Assembly: GCA_964436315.1 (NCBI GenBank) | Contig: CAYTCZ010000034.1 | Location: forward strand, 1 to 32,904 | DNA: 32,904 nucleotides | DNA from: CAYTCZ01 sp964436315 | GTDB taxonomy: Bacteria > Actinomycetota > Thermoleophilia > Gaiellales > Gaiellaceae | Reading direction: 5' to 3' | Shown: one piece after another, positions 1-8,163 of the stretch | How positions within the stretch are numbered: position 1 is the first letter of the stretch | Layout: the number at the start of each line of letters is the position of its first letter | Program-made: the position numbers and the translations under genes | Notes under the pieces: model-generated | What the model was told of the DNA's origin: nothing | Databases searched by the model: none | The model's input: the letters and a program-made list of their open reading frames with translations, nothing else

Positions 1-54
1 TAGAGCAGCGGACTCATAATCCGTTGGTCCCTGGTTCGAATCCAGGCGGGCCCA
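1..54 (+). tRNA. tRNA with CAT anticodon (Met or Ile2), 5' end cut by the window
   Basis: The visible part runs from the D-arm end (TAGAGC) to the discriminator A at 54. The anticodon stem GCGGA/TCCGT encloses the loop CTCATAA, so the anticodon is CAT. The T arm is CCTGG-TTCGAAT-CCAGG at 30-46, and the 3' acceptor strand CGGGCCC is at 47-53. No CCA is encoded. A CAT anticodon fits elongator Met or, if lysidine-modified, Ile2; I cannot decide because the 5' acceptor strand is missing. The initiator is less likely because the typical three-G:C anticodon stem is absent. Confidence 0.9.
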
Positions 55-113
55 TTCGTACAAGTCCTGCAAATCCGGCATTTCGGGGTTGTCAGGTGGC
101 GGTGGTGTGGGAT

Positions 114-137
114 CGGGGGCAACTCCGGGGGCAACTC
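114..137. repeat. Perfect 12-bp tandem direct repeat downstream of the tRNA
   Basis: CGGGGGCAACTC occurs twice without a spacer (114-125 and 126-137), 60 bp after the tRNA end. Together with the tRNA and the truncated gene that follows, it could be an arm-type site left by an integrated element, but no integrase is present. I see no credible gene in the rest of 55-382. Confidence 0.6.
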
Positions 138-382
138 AATTCGTGATCCGTGTCGGGAAGCGCCGCGCGTAGGAGTCGAACGTACCCAACCGGAGCTACC
201 AGACCTCACCGGTTTTGAAGACGTGAAGTGGTTCGGCACCTTCGCGCATGGTCACTAGATTTCGGGTCGCTCCCTTTCGCCTGCGCGACAACCCGAGCGA
301 CATCCAGATCCTCCAGACAGATGGATCAAACTGCGACACCCGTTGAGGTCGGCGCTGCGTTAGGCGGGAACCGAACGCGGGT

Positions 383-721
383 TCACAGACGTTCGTAGGC
401 GCTTTCAACGCTGGCGGTCCCGCGCTCCTTAGCGAGGCGCTCCGCATAGCCGCCCGCGCGAAATTCCGCGACCGGATCGGCAGCGACCGCGAGGTGCGCG
501 CGGAGGCGTTCGAGCAATGGCCGCGTGTCGGTCTCGAAGGCATCTAGGTAGATCCGGTGAGCCCCAAGCACGTCGCCTTCCATTTGCGTCGCTGCGAGCC
601 GCTCGGTGTCGACGAGCAGTGCCTTCGCGTACGCGCTCTGGATGTTCATAACGGACTGGATCATCGCGTCGATCTTCCCCTCGACGTTGTGCGACTCGTC
701 GATCATGAGAGCGACCGCCTC
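383..721 (-). pseudogene. L-rhamnose isomerase, C-terminal remnant
   Basis: This minus-strand frame encodes about the last 112 residues of an L-rhamnose isomerase of the RhaI type, which converts L-rhamnose to L-rhamnulose. Diagnostic stretches are MIDESHNVEGKIDAMIQSV, AYAKALLVD and EFRAGGYAERLAKERG, and the frame ends at a normal TGA (383-385). The full enzyme is around 390-420 residues, so the TIM-barrel core with most metal ligands is missing. Upstream the same frame stays open to a TGA at 779-781 but reads as unrelated arginine-rich sequence, so the break lies near 720. The alpha/beta hydrolase ends immediately beyond. I infer a deletion or recombination scar; no other rhamnose gene lies nearby. 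It is very unlikely to be functional. Confidence 0.8.
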
Positions 722-778
722 AGGTCGTCGGGGAAGTCGCGCTGTCCGACCGGCCAGCGGTAGCTCGGCTCTCAGACT

Positions 779-2080
779 TCAGTTTGCCCTCAGTAGCGCA
801 TCGTCGAAGAATCCGATCACGCGGCGTTCGTACTCGGCCGGGGCGGCGTCGATGCCTCCGGTGTGGTCGGAGCCGGGGACCTTCCAGAGCTCTTTCGGCT
901 CACCGGCGGCCGCGTAGTACTCGGGCTGTCGCTTCGCCTCACCGCCGATGCCGGGCTCCGCATAGAGGAGGAAGAGCGGGCGGGGTGCGATTTGGCCGAT
1001 ACGTTCGACGATCGGGGGAGGCGGACCGTGGTTGGAGAAGACGGTCATCGCGGCCGTCATCACCGTCATCGCCGGGGCGGTGAGGATCCGCTCCAGGCCG
1101 GAGGCGTCTACCTCTCCGATGCGCTCGCCGGCGCCTTCGGAGACCACCGCGCTGAACGCAGTCGATCGCGCGGCGGCCTCGAGGAGGTTCTCGCCGCCGA
1201 TCGAGAATCCGATCGCGCCGATGCGTGCGGGATCGACATCCGGACGTGTCTGAAGGTATGCGGCGCCGGCGAGGAGGTCGCGGTCGCCGGCCCAGCGCAC
1301 GATGTCGCCCTCGCTGCCTCCCTGGCCGCGTGGCTCGAGGAGGAGAACGCCGTACCCGTTCCGGATGAGCATGCGCGCTTCGTCGGCGCGCGGGGCCCCG
1401 GGGAAGACGACTACCGCCGCGCGATTCTGCGACGGCACGTACCAGGCGGTGAGCCGGAGCGAGTCGCTCGTAGTCACTGTGACACGCTCGGCGGGCGCGC
1501 CGAGTTCGGGCGTCGAGGGCGTTCGCCCAGTGTGGGTGAAGAGGTAGCTGGCGCCGACCGGGAAGACGACGATCCAGGCGATCGCGACGGCGAGTCCGAG
1601 TCCGCCGGCCGCCTTCAGCGACCGGCGTACGTACCGGCGCCTCCTGTTCTCGTACGAGAGGCGGGCCTTCCAGAGGATCACCGGGCCGGCCAGGACGAGG
1701 AGCGCTGCGGCTGCCAGAGCGATGAGACCGGTGTAGTCGTCCCCCGATGCACTTCCCTGCGAGAGGTAGTAGGCCCCGGGGATGCCGGTCGTCACTCCGA
1801 TCGCTCCAAACGTCATCGCCAGTGCGGCGCGGAAGCCGGCGCGCACGCGCGGGTAGAACCACGCCACCGCCGCCAGCACCGTGACGGGAACGAGTCCGCT
1901 GGCGAGGTGTTCGCCTGCCGACGTCCCGGGCTCTGGCTGCAGGTAGCTGTCGTCCAGTAGGTGGAGGGCGACCGCGCCCAGGGCGAGGCGCACGAGCGCG
2001 GTCTCGCTGCGTAGGCCGGTCGTGATTCGCGCCGTCAGACGCATCCGGGCCTCGGCGGGCGTGTGTATATGAGCGTTCAC
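779..2080 (-). CDS. Membrane-anchored alpha/beta hydrolase
   Basis: The protein has 433 aa. The N-terminal 180 residues contain about five hydrophobic segments (about 30-45, 62-78, 83-106, 116-136 and 158-181). The catalytic domain follows. It carries the strand-turn EPRGQGGSEG (249-258), the nucleophile elbow GFSIGG (291-296, Ser293), a likely acid in the LLYAEPG turn (Glu375) and the catalytic His in GSDHTGG (His406). The family covers esterases, lipases and peptidases; the substrate cannot be read from sequence. It starts at GTG, preceded by AGGGAT as a plausible ribosome site. It lies 28 nt downstream of the MMPL exporter on the same strand, so the two are probably co-transcribed. The domain plan suggests an inner-membrane enzyme, and processing a lipid handled by the exporter is my inference. 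Confidence 0.85.
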   Translation of the reverse strand: MNAHIHTPAEARMRLTARITTGLRSETALVRLALGAVALHLLDDSYLQPEPGTSAGEHLASGLVPVTVLAAVAWFYPRVRAGFRAALAMTFGAIGVTTGIPGAYYLSQGSASGDDYTGLIALAAAALLVLAGPVILWKARLSYENRRRRYVRRSLKAAGGLGLAVAIAWIVVFPVGASYLFTHTGRTPSTPELGAPAERVTVTTSDSLRLTAWYVPSQNRAAVVVFPGAPRADEARMLIRNGYGVLLLEPRGQGGSEGDIVRWAGDRDLLAGAAYLQTRPDVDPARIGAIGFSIGGENLLEAAARSTAFSAVVSEGAGERIGEVDASGLERILTAPAMTVMTAAMTVFSNHGPPPPIVERIGQIAPRPLFLLYAEPGIGGEAKRQPEYYAAAGEPKELWKVPGSDHTGGIDAAPAEYERRVIGFFDDALLRAN

Positions 2081-2108
2081 TGGATCCCTTTCCCTGGGCG
2101 GTGGACGG

Positions 2109-4343
2109 TTAGCTGGCGGGGTCGAGTGCGGATGGAGCTGTCACTGGATCGGTCGTGCTGGCCGCGGCCGAGTCATGCTCGAGGCGCGGCAGCCACTCGA
2201 GCCAGCGGGGCAGGTACCAGTTCCACTCGCCGAGGAGCCTCATCGTCGCTGGCAGCAAGACGGCGCGGACGATGGTGGCGTCGATCAGGATCGCCGCCGC
2301 GAGTCCGACCCCGAACTGCTTGAAGATGATCATCGAGAGGGTCGCGAAGATCGCGAAGACGAAGACCATCACGATTGCGGCGCTGGTGACGACGCCGGCC
2401 GTACTCTTGATCCCGTGCGAGATTGCCTGCTCGGTGCTGGCGCCGCGGTCGTAAGCCTCGCGGATCCGGCTCAGGATGAAGACGTGGTAGTCCATCGAGA
2501 GTCCGAACAGGATCACGAACAGGAAGATGGGCAGGAAGGGCACGATCCCGGCCGTGCTCTCGAATCCGAGCAAGCCCTTGCCGACGCCGTGCTGGAAGAC
2601 GAGGACGAGCACGCCGTAGGCGGCGGCAACCGAGAGCAGGTTGAGCAGGATCGCCTTCGCCGCGATCACGACCGAGCGGAAGGCCGCCAGCATCAGCGTG
2701 AACGCGAGGACGAGCACGAAGGCAAAGACGAGCGGGGCGGCTGACTTCAGCTGGTCGTCGCCGTCCTTCGACCGAGCCGTCAGGCCCGTCACGGCCGTCT
2801 CGACGTCGGGGAGAGCGCCGAGCGTCTTGGGGACGAGCTCGCCTCGCAACGTCGCCAGTGCCGCGGTCGAGGCCGCGTCGGTCCCGTCGCCGTCGATCGG
2901 GATGGCGATGTTCGCGACCGTGCCCTCACTGTTGACATCGATGACGATCGGCTCATGCATCTGCCCGCTCTCGAGCGCTCGCTCGCTCAACCGTCGGATC
3001 GCCGTTTGAACCCCGGGCTCGTTGATGTCCGGCGCCTTGACGACGACGTTGGCCGGAATCTCCTTGCCCGGAAACTCCTGCTGGAGGCGGTTGAAGGTCT
3101 GAACCACCGGCAGATCCTGGGGGAAGGTCTCCGGACTTGGCTGAGCCGTCCGGAGCTGGAGAGCGGGGACGGCCAGGGCGACCAGCAGCCCGCCGGCGAG
3201 GACGATCGAGAGCACGGGCCGGCCTAGGACGCGATCGACGATCGCCCCCCAGAGTCGACCTTCCCCATCGTCCCGGCGAAGCCGCCCGACGAGCGGAACC
3301 CGCAGGCGGTCGACGTTGTCGCCGAGCTTCGACAGAAGCGCCGGCAGCACCGTCAGCGAGCCGAGCATCGCGGCGGCGACCACGATCATCGTCGCGAGGC
3401 CGAAGGAGGCGAAGCTCTTGTCGCCGATGAGGAGCATTCCGGCCATGGCCACCATCACCGTGAAGCCGGAGATCAGCACGGAACGGCCGGAGGTCGCGGC
3501 GGCGGCCTCGAGAGCCGCCTCGGCGCTCCGCCCGGCGGCCCGCTCCTCCCGCTCCCGCTTCAGGTAGAAGAGGGAGTAGTCGACGCCGACCGCGAGCCCG
3601 ATCAAGAGCACGACCGCCGAGACCGAATCGTCCACCGGCAGGAGCTGACTCGCCAGCGCGATCAGCCCCAAGGTCGCGGCGACTGCCGTCAGCCCGAGCA
3701 GCAGCGGGATTCCCGCGGCCACAAGGGCACCGAAGGCGAGGACGAGGATGACAAGCGTCACCGGCAGCGAGAGGAGCCCGGCCTTCTTGAGGTCGTCCCC
3801 GAACGAGGCCTGGATCGCCTCGTCCGCGCTCGTATCGCCGAACTGGCCGATGTAGACCTCTGGGTGCGCCCGCTGCGCCTCTGCCATACGGTCGAGGATC
3901 GGAGCGATCTTCGTATCCGCCTCATCGGAATCGCCGCGAATCTCGAAGGTGACGAGCGCGGCGTGATCACTATCTGCGAGCTGGCCAGCGTTCTCAGGAT
4001 CGAGCGGGGAGCGGATCTTCGTGACCTCGCCCAGTGCACCGAGCTCGTCCACGACCGCGTCGATCGCCGTGTCGAAGGCCGGGTCGCTCGTGACGAGCGT
4101 CGGGCTCTCGATCAGGACGCTCTCGCTGGCCAGTTGCTTGAAGCCGGCGTCGAGGATCCTGTCCGCGCGGCCCGACTCGCCGGGGCCCGTAGTCTCGTAG
4201 TCGATCGTCTTCGTGCCGACCATCAGGCTGCCGAGTACGAAGGCAACAGCGACGAAGGCAAGCCAACCGAAGATGGCCAGCTTGCGATGCTGAGCGCTCC
4301 AGCGACCCATTCGGGCCGCGAGGTTCGGTTTCAGGGCTGACAT
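2109..4343 (-). CDS. MMPL-family RND transporter
   Basis: This 744-aa protein has the duplicated RND/MMPL plan. TM1 is at about 22-44, then a periplasmic loop, five helices (about 185-350), a second TM and loop, and a last helix bundle (about 520-700). The conserved Asp-Tyr pairs of the proton relay are present in GLAVGVDYSLF and GLSMDYHVF, each followed by the family's repeat containing SGRSVLISGFTVM or STAGVVTSAAIVM. MMPL proteins use proton motive force to export lipids or hydrophobic compounds in actinobacteria and their relatives; the cargo is unknown here. The ATG start lies 12 nt after the stop of the small upstream gene, with an AGGAGAACGAG ribosome site. It probably forms one leftward operon with the two small genes upstream and the hydrolase downstream. 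It looks intact. Confidence 0.92.
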   Translation of the reverse strand: MSALKPNLAARMGRWSAQHRKLAIFGWLAFVAVAFVLGSLMVGTKTIDYETTGPGESGRADRILDAGFKQLASESVLIESPTLVTSDPAFDTAIDAVVDELGALGEVTKIRSPLDPENAGQLADSDHAALVTFEIRGDSDEADTKIAPILDRMAEAQRAHPEVYIGQFGDTSADEAIQASFGDDLKKAGLLSLPVTLVILVLAFGALVAAGIPLLLGLTAVAATLGLIALASQLLPVDDSVSAVVLLIGLAVGVDYSLFYLKREREERAAGRSAEAALEAAAATSGRSVLISGFTVMVAMAGMLLIGDKSFASFGLATMIVVAAAMLGSLTVLPALLSKLGDNVDRLRVPLVGRLRRDDGEGRLWGAIVDRVLGRPVLSIVLAGGLLVALAVPALQLRTAQPSPETFPQDLPVVQTFNRLQQEFPGKEIPANVVVKAPDINEPGVQTAIRRLSERALESGQMHEPIVIDVNSEGTVANIAIPIDGDGTDAASTAALATLRGELVPKTLGALPDVETAVTGLTARSKDGDDQLKSAAPLVFAFVLVLAFTLMLAAFRSVVIAAKAILLNLLSVAAAYGVLVLVFQHGVGKGLLGFESTAGIVPFLPIFLFVILFGLSMDYHVFILSRIREAYDRGASTEQAISHGIKSTAGVVTSAAIVMVFVFAIFATLSMIIFKQFGVGLAAAILIDATIVRAVLLPATMRLLGEWNWYLPRWLEWLPRLEHDSAAASTTDPVTAPSALDPAS

Positions 4344-4355
4344 CTCGTTCTCCTC

Positions 4356-4612
4356 TCAGTTCTGCACTTCCAGGTCGGTGTTCGCGCGAGGCGCCCGACC
4401 GCCGGCGAGGTCATGGCTGGACGCGTACGCGAACGGGTGGGGGAACGCCGCGAGGGCATCGGCGCCGGCGACGTCGAACTCGAAGCCCTCGACTTCGAGT
4501 CGCAGACCGCGACCTTCACGCCGCCGCAGGTCTTGCTCCAGAGGAGCGTGACCTCGAGCCCATCGCTCTGGCGATCCGAGAGTCCGGTCCAGATTTCGTG
4601 CGTCACTCTCAT
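4356..4612 (-). pseudogene. Small conserved protein with an apparent frameshift
   Basis: An ATG at 4610-4612 follows a perfect ribosome site (AAGGAGG at 4617-4623). The first frame reads MRVTHEIWTGLSDRQSDGLE then VTLLWSKTCGGVKVAVCDSK, after which it degenerates into Ser/Arg/Pro text. The neighbouring frame then gives sensible protein (VEGFEFDVAGADALAAFPHP, FAYASSHDLAGG) ending at a TGA (4356-4358), 12 nt before the MMPL start. The two halves together make a protein of about 84 residues with normal actinobacterial codon use, so a 1-nt indel near 4490-4510 is likely. It may be a real mutation, a sequencing error in a single-copy assembly, or, less likely, programmed frameshifting. I recall similar small actinobacterial proteins with DALxxFHHPFAYA tails but cannot name a function. 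Confidence 0.6.
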
Positions 4613-4616
4613 CGTT

Positions 4617-4623
4617 CCTCCTT
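4617..4623 (-). promoter_or_regulatory. Consensus ribosome-binding site of the frameshifted small gene
   Basis: AAGGAGG on the minus strand, 4 nt before the ATG. It is the strongest Shine-Dalgarno sequence in the window, in contrast to the many genes here with none, and it supports the ATG at 4612 as a real start. Confidence 0.75.
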
Positions 4624-4641
4624 CGGGATGGCGGGGACGGG

Positions 4642-4884
4642 TCACGGGATCGCGACCTCGGCCACGGAGGTCAGGGTCGTTCGCTCGGCAACGAACGGCG
4701 GAAGCAGCGCGAGCGCGTCGTCCTCCGTCGCAGCTTCGACCGTCCACCAGATCGAGTGGCCGCCCTGAAGGCAGGATCCGAGCGTCACGTTCCGGCGGAG
4801 CGGACTGTCGAAGCCCTTCCAAGCCGCGAACGCGGGCCCGCAGTCAGAGGGCGCGTGGTGATGGTGGAGCAGGTAGCGAGGCAT
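4642..4884 (-). CDS. Small conserved protein of unknown function (80 aa)
   Basis: The 80-residue protein starts MPRYLLHHHHAPSDCGPAFA and contains WKGFDSPLRRN, SCLQGGHSIWWTVEA and EDDALALLPPFVAERT. It has no signal peptide or membrane segment. The pattern (beta-strand start, His-rich loop, GG-HxxWWTVEA strand, alpha-helix, final strand) resembles small ferredoxin-like DUF proteins found in actinobacteria; this assignment is by pattern only. It is the first gene of the leftward cluster, 29 nt upstream of the frameshifted gene, and divergent from the LAL regulator 115 nt away. It is probably the promoter-proximal gene of the MMPL operon. The role is unknown; metal or ligand binding through the HHHH run is speculative. 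Confidence 0.65.
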   Translation of the reverse strand: MPRYLLHHHHAPSDCGPAFAAWKGFDSPLRRNVTLGSCLQGGHSIWWTVEAATEDDALALLPPFVAERTTLTSVAEVAIP

Positions 4885-4926
4885 GCTCGGAGGATCGCGC
4901 CGCGAGCTCTCACGCGAATCGGGCGG

Positions 4927-4978
4927 GCACCCTGAACCGCACCCTGATCTTTTGGGGTTGCGAACCCTGAGTTATGCT
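4927..4978. promoter_or_regulatory. Divergent control region with a palindrome and CCCTGA repeats
   Basis: Between the two divergent units, GCACCCTGA occurs at 4927-4935 and 4939-4947, and CCCTGA again at 4965-4970. The inverted repeat GGGTT-GCG-AACCC spans 4955-4967. A -10-like TATGCT (4973-4978) lies upstream of the regulator gene. These could be operator sites for the LAL regulator, which is only an inference. Confidence 0.4.
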
Positions 4979-4999
4979 CGGTACGGAGGAGGAAGACAG

Positions 5000-7915
5000 T
5001 TGGTCGAGACCGCTGGGCGGCTCGTCGGGCGAACAGAGGAGTTGGCGCTCTTGGAGCGCGCGCTGACCGAGACAGAGGCGGGTCAGGCGACGATGCTCGA
5101 GGTCTCCGGCAACCCGGGCATCGGGAAAACGAGACTTCTCGCCGAGCTCGGCCAGCGCGCCGAGGAGCGGAGACAGCTCGTGCTCACTGGTCGCGCCTCC
5201 GACCTGGAGCGAGACCTCCCCTACTGGATCTTCGTCGATGCGCTCGACGAGTACCTGCGTACGGTCGACCCCGGCTGGATTGGTCGGATCGACAATGAGT
5301 CCGGCGGGGAGCTCTCCCGGATCTTCCCCGCCGTCAGCGGCGACCTCGCCGATCGAGCGACCGTGCTCGACGAGCGCTATCGTGTCCACCGCGCCGTTCG
5401 AGCGTTGCTCGAGGAACTCGCGCGACCGAGACCGCTCGTGCTCCTCCTCGACGATCTCCACTGGGCAGATCCCGCATCGGTCGACCTCGTCGGATCGCTC
5501 CTGCGGCGCCCTCCGCAAGCGAGCGTCTTGTTGGCGTTCGCCGTACGAAGCAAACAGGCGCCGCCACGACTCACTGCCGCGCTCGTGATCGCCCAGCGCA
5601 CAGGCGATCTGATCCACGTTGAGCCTCGAACGTTGCACAAAGCCGAGGTCGAAGAGCTCCTCGGCCCCGAAGTCTCGCCGGCCGTCGCGAGAACGCTGCA
5701 CGAGGAGAGCGGAGGGAACCCCTTCTACCTCAACCAGCTTGTCCGAGCGCCCGGCTCCGCATCGACCACAGTCGACGGCGGTGCGGCATCCCATCCAATG
5801 GGTGCAGAGTTGCCGTCCGCCGTAGCGAGCTCGCTCGCCAGCGAGCTCGCCGATCTGCCGGACGGGGCGCGCTCGTTCCTGGCGGCCGGGGCGGTGGTGG
5901 GAGACCCGTTCGAGCTCGATTTCGCCGCCGCGACCGCCGAGGTATCGGAGTCGGAAGCCCTCACGGCGCTCGACGTGCTGCTCGACGCTGGGCTTCTGCA
6001 CGGCACGGAGGTGCCTCGACGGTTCCGGTTTCGGCATCCGATCCTCCGCCGCGCGGTCTATGCGGGTACGCCCGGCGCCTGGCGGAGCGCCGCCCACGAG
6101 CGGGCCGCGCGAGCGTTGGCCGCCCACGGTGAGCCCCCCGCTGCACAGGCCCATCACGTCGACCAGTTCGCGGCGCTCGGCGATCGGGATGCGATCCGCC
6201 TCTTCCGAGCCGCGGCCGATGCGAGTGCGGACCGCGCTCCTGCGAGCGCGGCTCGCTGGTACCGTGCGGCACTGCGGCTTCTCCCTCACGATCCCCAGGA
6301 CACGGATGAGCGGGCTGACCTGCTTGAGCGCCTCGCCGCGGTGCTGGCGGGCATCGGGCAATTCGAGGAGAGCCGCGCGGCCCAGCTCGAGCTCTTGACG
6401 GTTGTCTCGCCCGAGAACCCGGTTCGCGGCGTCCGAGCGATCGCGGCGTGTGCCGGCATCGAACACCTCCTAGGTCGCCACGAGGCGGCACACGCGCGTC
6501 TTCTGGATGCCCTCGAACAGCTGCCCGATTCGGACTCGGCCGATCGAGTGGCGCTGATGCTCGATCTCGCCATGGACGCCTACTTCGGGCGCGACTACGA
6601 GCGTATGCGCCAGTGGGGGACGCAGGCGCTCCAGGCCATCCCGAGCCTCACCGACAGGCCGCTCACGGCGGCCGCGCACGCGGTCGTCTGCCTGGCCGAC
6701 GCGTACGACGGCCATATCGAGGACGCCCGGCGCCACGGAGCGGAGGCGCGGCGACTCGTCGACGCCCTCGCCGACAACGAACTCGCCGTTCGCCTCGATG
6801 CCGCGGCGAATCTCGGAGCGGCCGAGGTCTACCTCGACCGGTACGAAGACGCGGTCACACATCTCATGCGTGGGTTGACGCTGGGACGCACGACCGGCCA
6901 GGGAGAGCTTTTCCCACTGCTGACGCAGGAGCTCGGTGTCGCTCTCTCTCGCCTCGGCCGGCTCGGCGAGGCGTTGAACCATCTCGAGGGAGCTGTCGAA
7001 GCAGCTCGGCTTGCCGGAAACACTCAGTCACTGGCCTGGTCGCTCATGAACTTCTCCTGGACGACGATGACGACCGGCGACTTGGAGACGGCGTTACGCG
7101 CGGCCGAGGAGAGTGCGCAACTAGTGCGCGAGCTGGACGACAGCCCGATCGCCACATGGTCGGCGAGCATTCTCGGTGGAGTCCTCATCGAGGGGGGCGA
7201 GCCGGCCCGCGGCCTGGACGTGATCTTTGCTGGAGCAGGCGGACCCGAGCTCTCGCTCATTCCGGGCACCTTTCGGGTGCTGGTTCAGGCTCGCGTCGTC
7301 GATGCTCTCCTCGCCGGTGGCTGCCTTGACGAGGCCGAGGTCGCGGCAGCCCGCGCCGAGAAGCAGGCTGCGGCGGATGGACTGGCGATGAGCCGCGCAG
7401 TTGCGGCAAGAGTGCGCGCAACGGTCATGCTCGTCGGCGGAGATGTCCGGACCGCGGCAGCCAACGCGCTCGAAGCGGCAGTTGCGGCGGACGAGATCGG
7501 GGCTCGTATCGAAGCGGCGCGCTCGCGAACAGTGGCCGGCAAAGCGTTCCTCGCCTCCGGAGAGGAGGAACGCGCCGCGGACGAACTCGCGGCGGCCGCC
7601 GACGCCCTCGATGCGTGTGGCGCGATCCGGTACCGAGACGAGGCGGAGCGGGAGCTGCGGCGATTCGGGCGGCGTGACCACCGGCGCCGGGGAGGCAAGC
7701 GTGAGGACGGCCAGGGGCTCGCTGCGCTCACGCCGCGCGAGCTCGAGATCACCCGACTCGTCGTCGAGCGAAAGACGAATCCCGAGATCGCGGCCGAACT
7801 CTTCCTAAGCCAGAAGACGGTTGAGACGCACCTCCGCAACGCGTTCCGGAAGCTCGGCGTCTCAACACGAGTCGAGCTCGCTCGTTTGGCGGAGCGCGCC
7901 GATCGCGTCTCGTGA
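5000..7915 (+). CDS. LuxR-family transcriptional regulator with AAA ATPase domain (LAL type)
   Basis: I chose the TTG at 5000 because GGAGGAGG (4985-4992) sits 7 nt upstream and the family start (LVGRTEELALLERAL) follows at once; an in-frame ATG at 4883 would add 39 unlike residues. The 971-aa protein has an N-terminal ATPase with Walker A GNPGIGKT (about 37-44) and Walker B LVLLLDDLHWAD (about 148-159). A long helical TPR-like middle region (about 400-880) follows, and a C-terminal LuxR helix-turn-helix (LTPRELEITRLV to KTVETHLRNAFRKLGV) occupies the last 65 residues. LAL proteins are ATP-dependent, ligand-sensing activators, often of adjacent clusters. It is divergent from the small proteins/MMPL/hydrolase cluster, which is the likely target. 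It looks intact. Confidence 0.92.
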   Translation: MVETAGRLVGRTEELALLERALTETEAGQATMLEVSGNPGIGKTRLLAELGQRAEERRQLVLTGRASDLERDLPYWIFVDALDEYLRTVDPGWIGRIDNESGGELSRIFPAVSGDLADRATVLDERYRVHRAVRALLEELARPRPLVLLLDDLHWADPASVDLVGSLLRRPPQASVLLAFAVRSKQAPPRLTAALVIAQRTGDLIHVEPRTLHKAEVEELLGPEVSPAVARTLHEESGGNPFYLNQLVRAPGSASTTVDGGAASHPMGAELPSAVASSLASELADLPDGARSFLAAGAVVGDPFELDFAAATAEVSESEALTALDVLLDAGLLHGTEVPRRFRFRHPILRRAVYAGTPGAWRSAAHERAARALAAHGEPPAAQAHHVDQFAALGDRDAIRLFRAAADASADRAPASAARWYRAALRLLPHDPQDTDERADLLERLAAVLAGIGQFEESRAAQLELLTVVSPENPVRGVRAIAACAGIEHLLGRHEAAHARLLDALEQLPDSDSADRVALMLDLAMDAYFGRDYERMRQWGTQALQAIPSLTDRPLTAAAHAVVCLADAYDGHIEDARRHGAEARRLVDALADNELAVRLDAAANLGAAEVYLDRYEDAVTHLMRGLTLGRTTGQGELFPLLTQELGVALSRLGRLGEALNHLEGAVEAARLAGNTQSLAWSLMNFSWTTMTTGDLETALRAAEESAQLVRELDDSPIATWSASILGGVLIEGGEPARGLDVIFAGAGGPELSLIPGTFRVLVQARVVDALLAGGCLDEAEVAAARAEKQAAADGLAMSRAVAARVRATVMLVGGDVRTAAANALEAAVAADEIGARIEAARSRTVAGKAFLASGEEERAADELAAAADALDACGAIRYRDEAERELRRFGRRDHRRRGGKREDGQGLAALTPRELEITRLVVERKTNPEIAAELFLSQKTVETHLRNAFRKLGVSTRVELARLAERADRVS

Positions 7916-8001
7916 TGCTCCTCTCCGGGTCGCATCCATCAAGTGGTTGGAATTGTCGAAGGTGAGGAGACGTGGCGATGGACAGGTCTATGGACGACTC
8001 T

Positions 8002-8076
8002 CTATCGGCCGTTGTCGTCGGAGATCACGTAGAGGGGTACGTCGTACTTCAGCAAATTCTGCACTGAGAGCCTCAT
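8002..8076 (-). other. Short open frame with an ATGA overlap, possible gene relic
   Basis: A 24-codon frame reads MRLSVQNLLKYDVPLYVISD then DNGR and stop. Its ATG overlaps the TGA of another frame in the ATGA style of coupled genes; that frame ends AEPEDLEDQLPIYEE. Both read like protein, yet neither has a recognisable domain or a full length. The rest of 7916-8163 holds no other gene I can support. Probably a decayed minus-strand gene pair. Confidence 0.25.
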
Positions 8077-8163
8077 TCTTCGTAGATCGGTAGCTGGTCT
8101 TCTAGATCCTCCGGCTCCGCTTGGACGTCTGCGAGTCACAGCTCCAGCAGGTCATCAAAGACT

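Noticed and set aside
863..1960. Long plus-strand open frame opposite the alpha/beta hydrolase
   Set aside because: It is Arg/Gly/Glu-rich antisense text with no motif, produced by high GC content; the minus-strand hydrolase explains the region.
4496..4501. Programmed frameshift signal in the small gene
   Set aside because: No slippery heptamer followed by a stem-loop or pseudoknot is evident, so a simple indel is the more likely explanation.
4910..6466. 518-codon minus-strand frame opposite the LAL gene
   Set aside because: Composition is typical of a shadow (RRD, GQE, RRG strings), while the plus strand has complete ATPase motifs.
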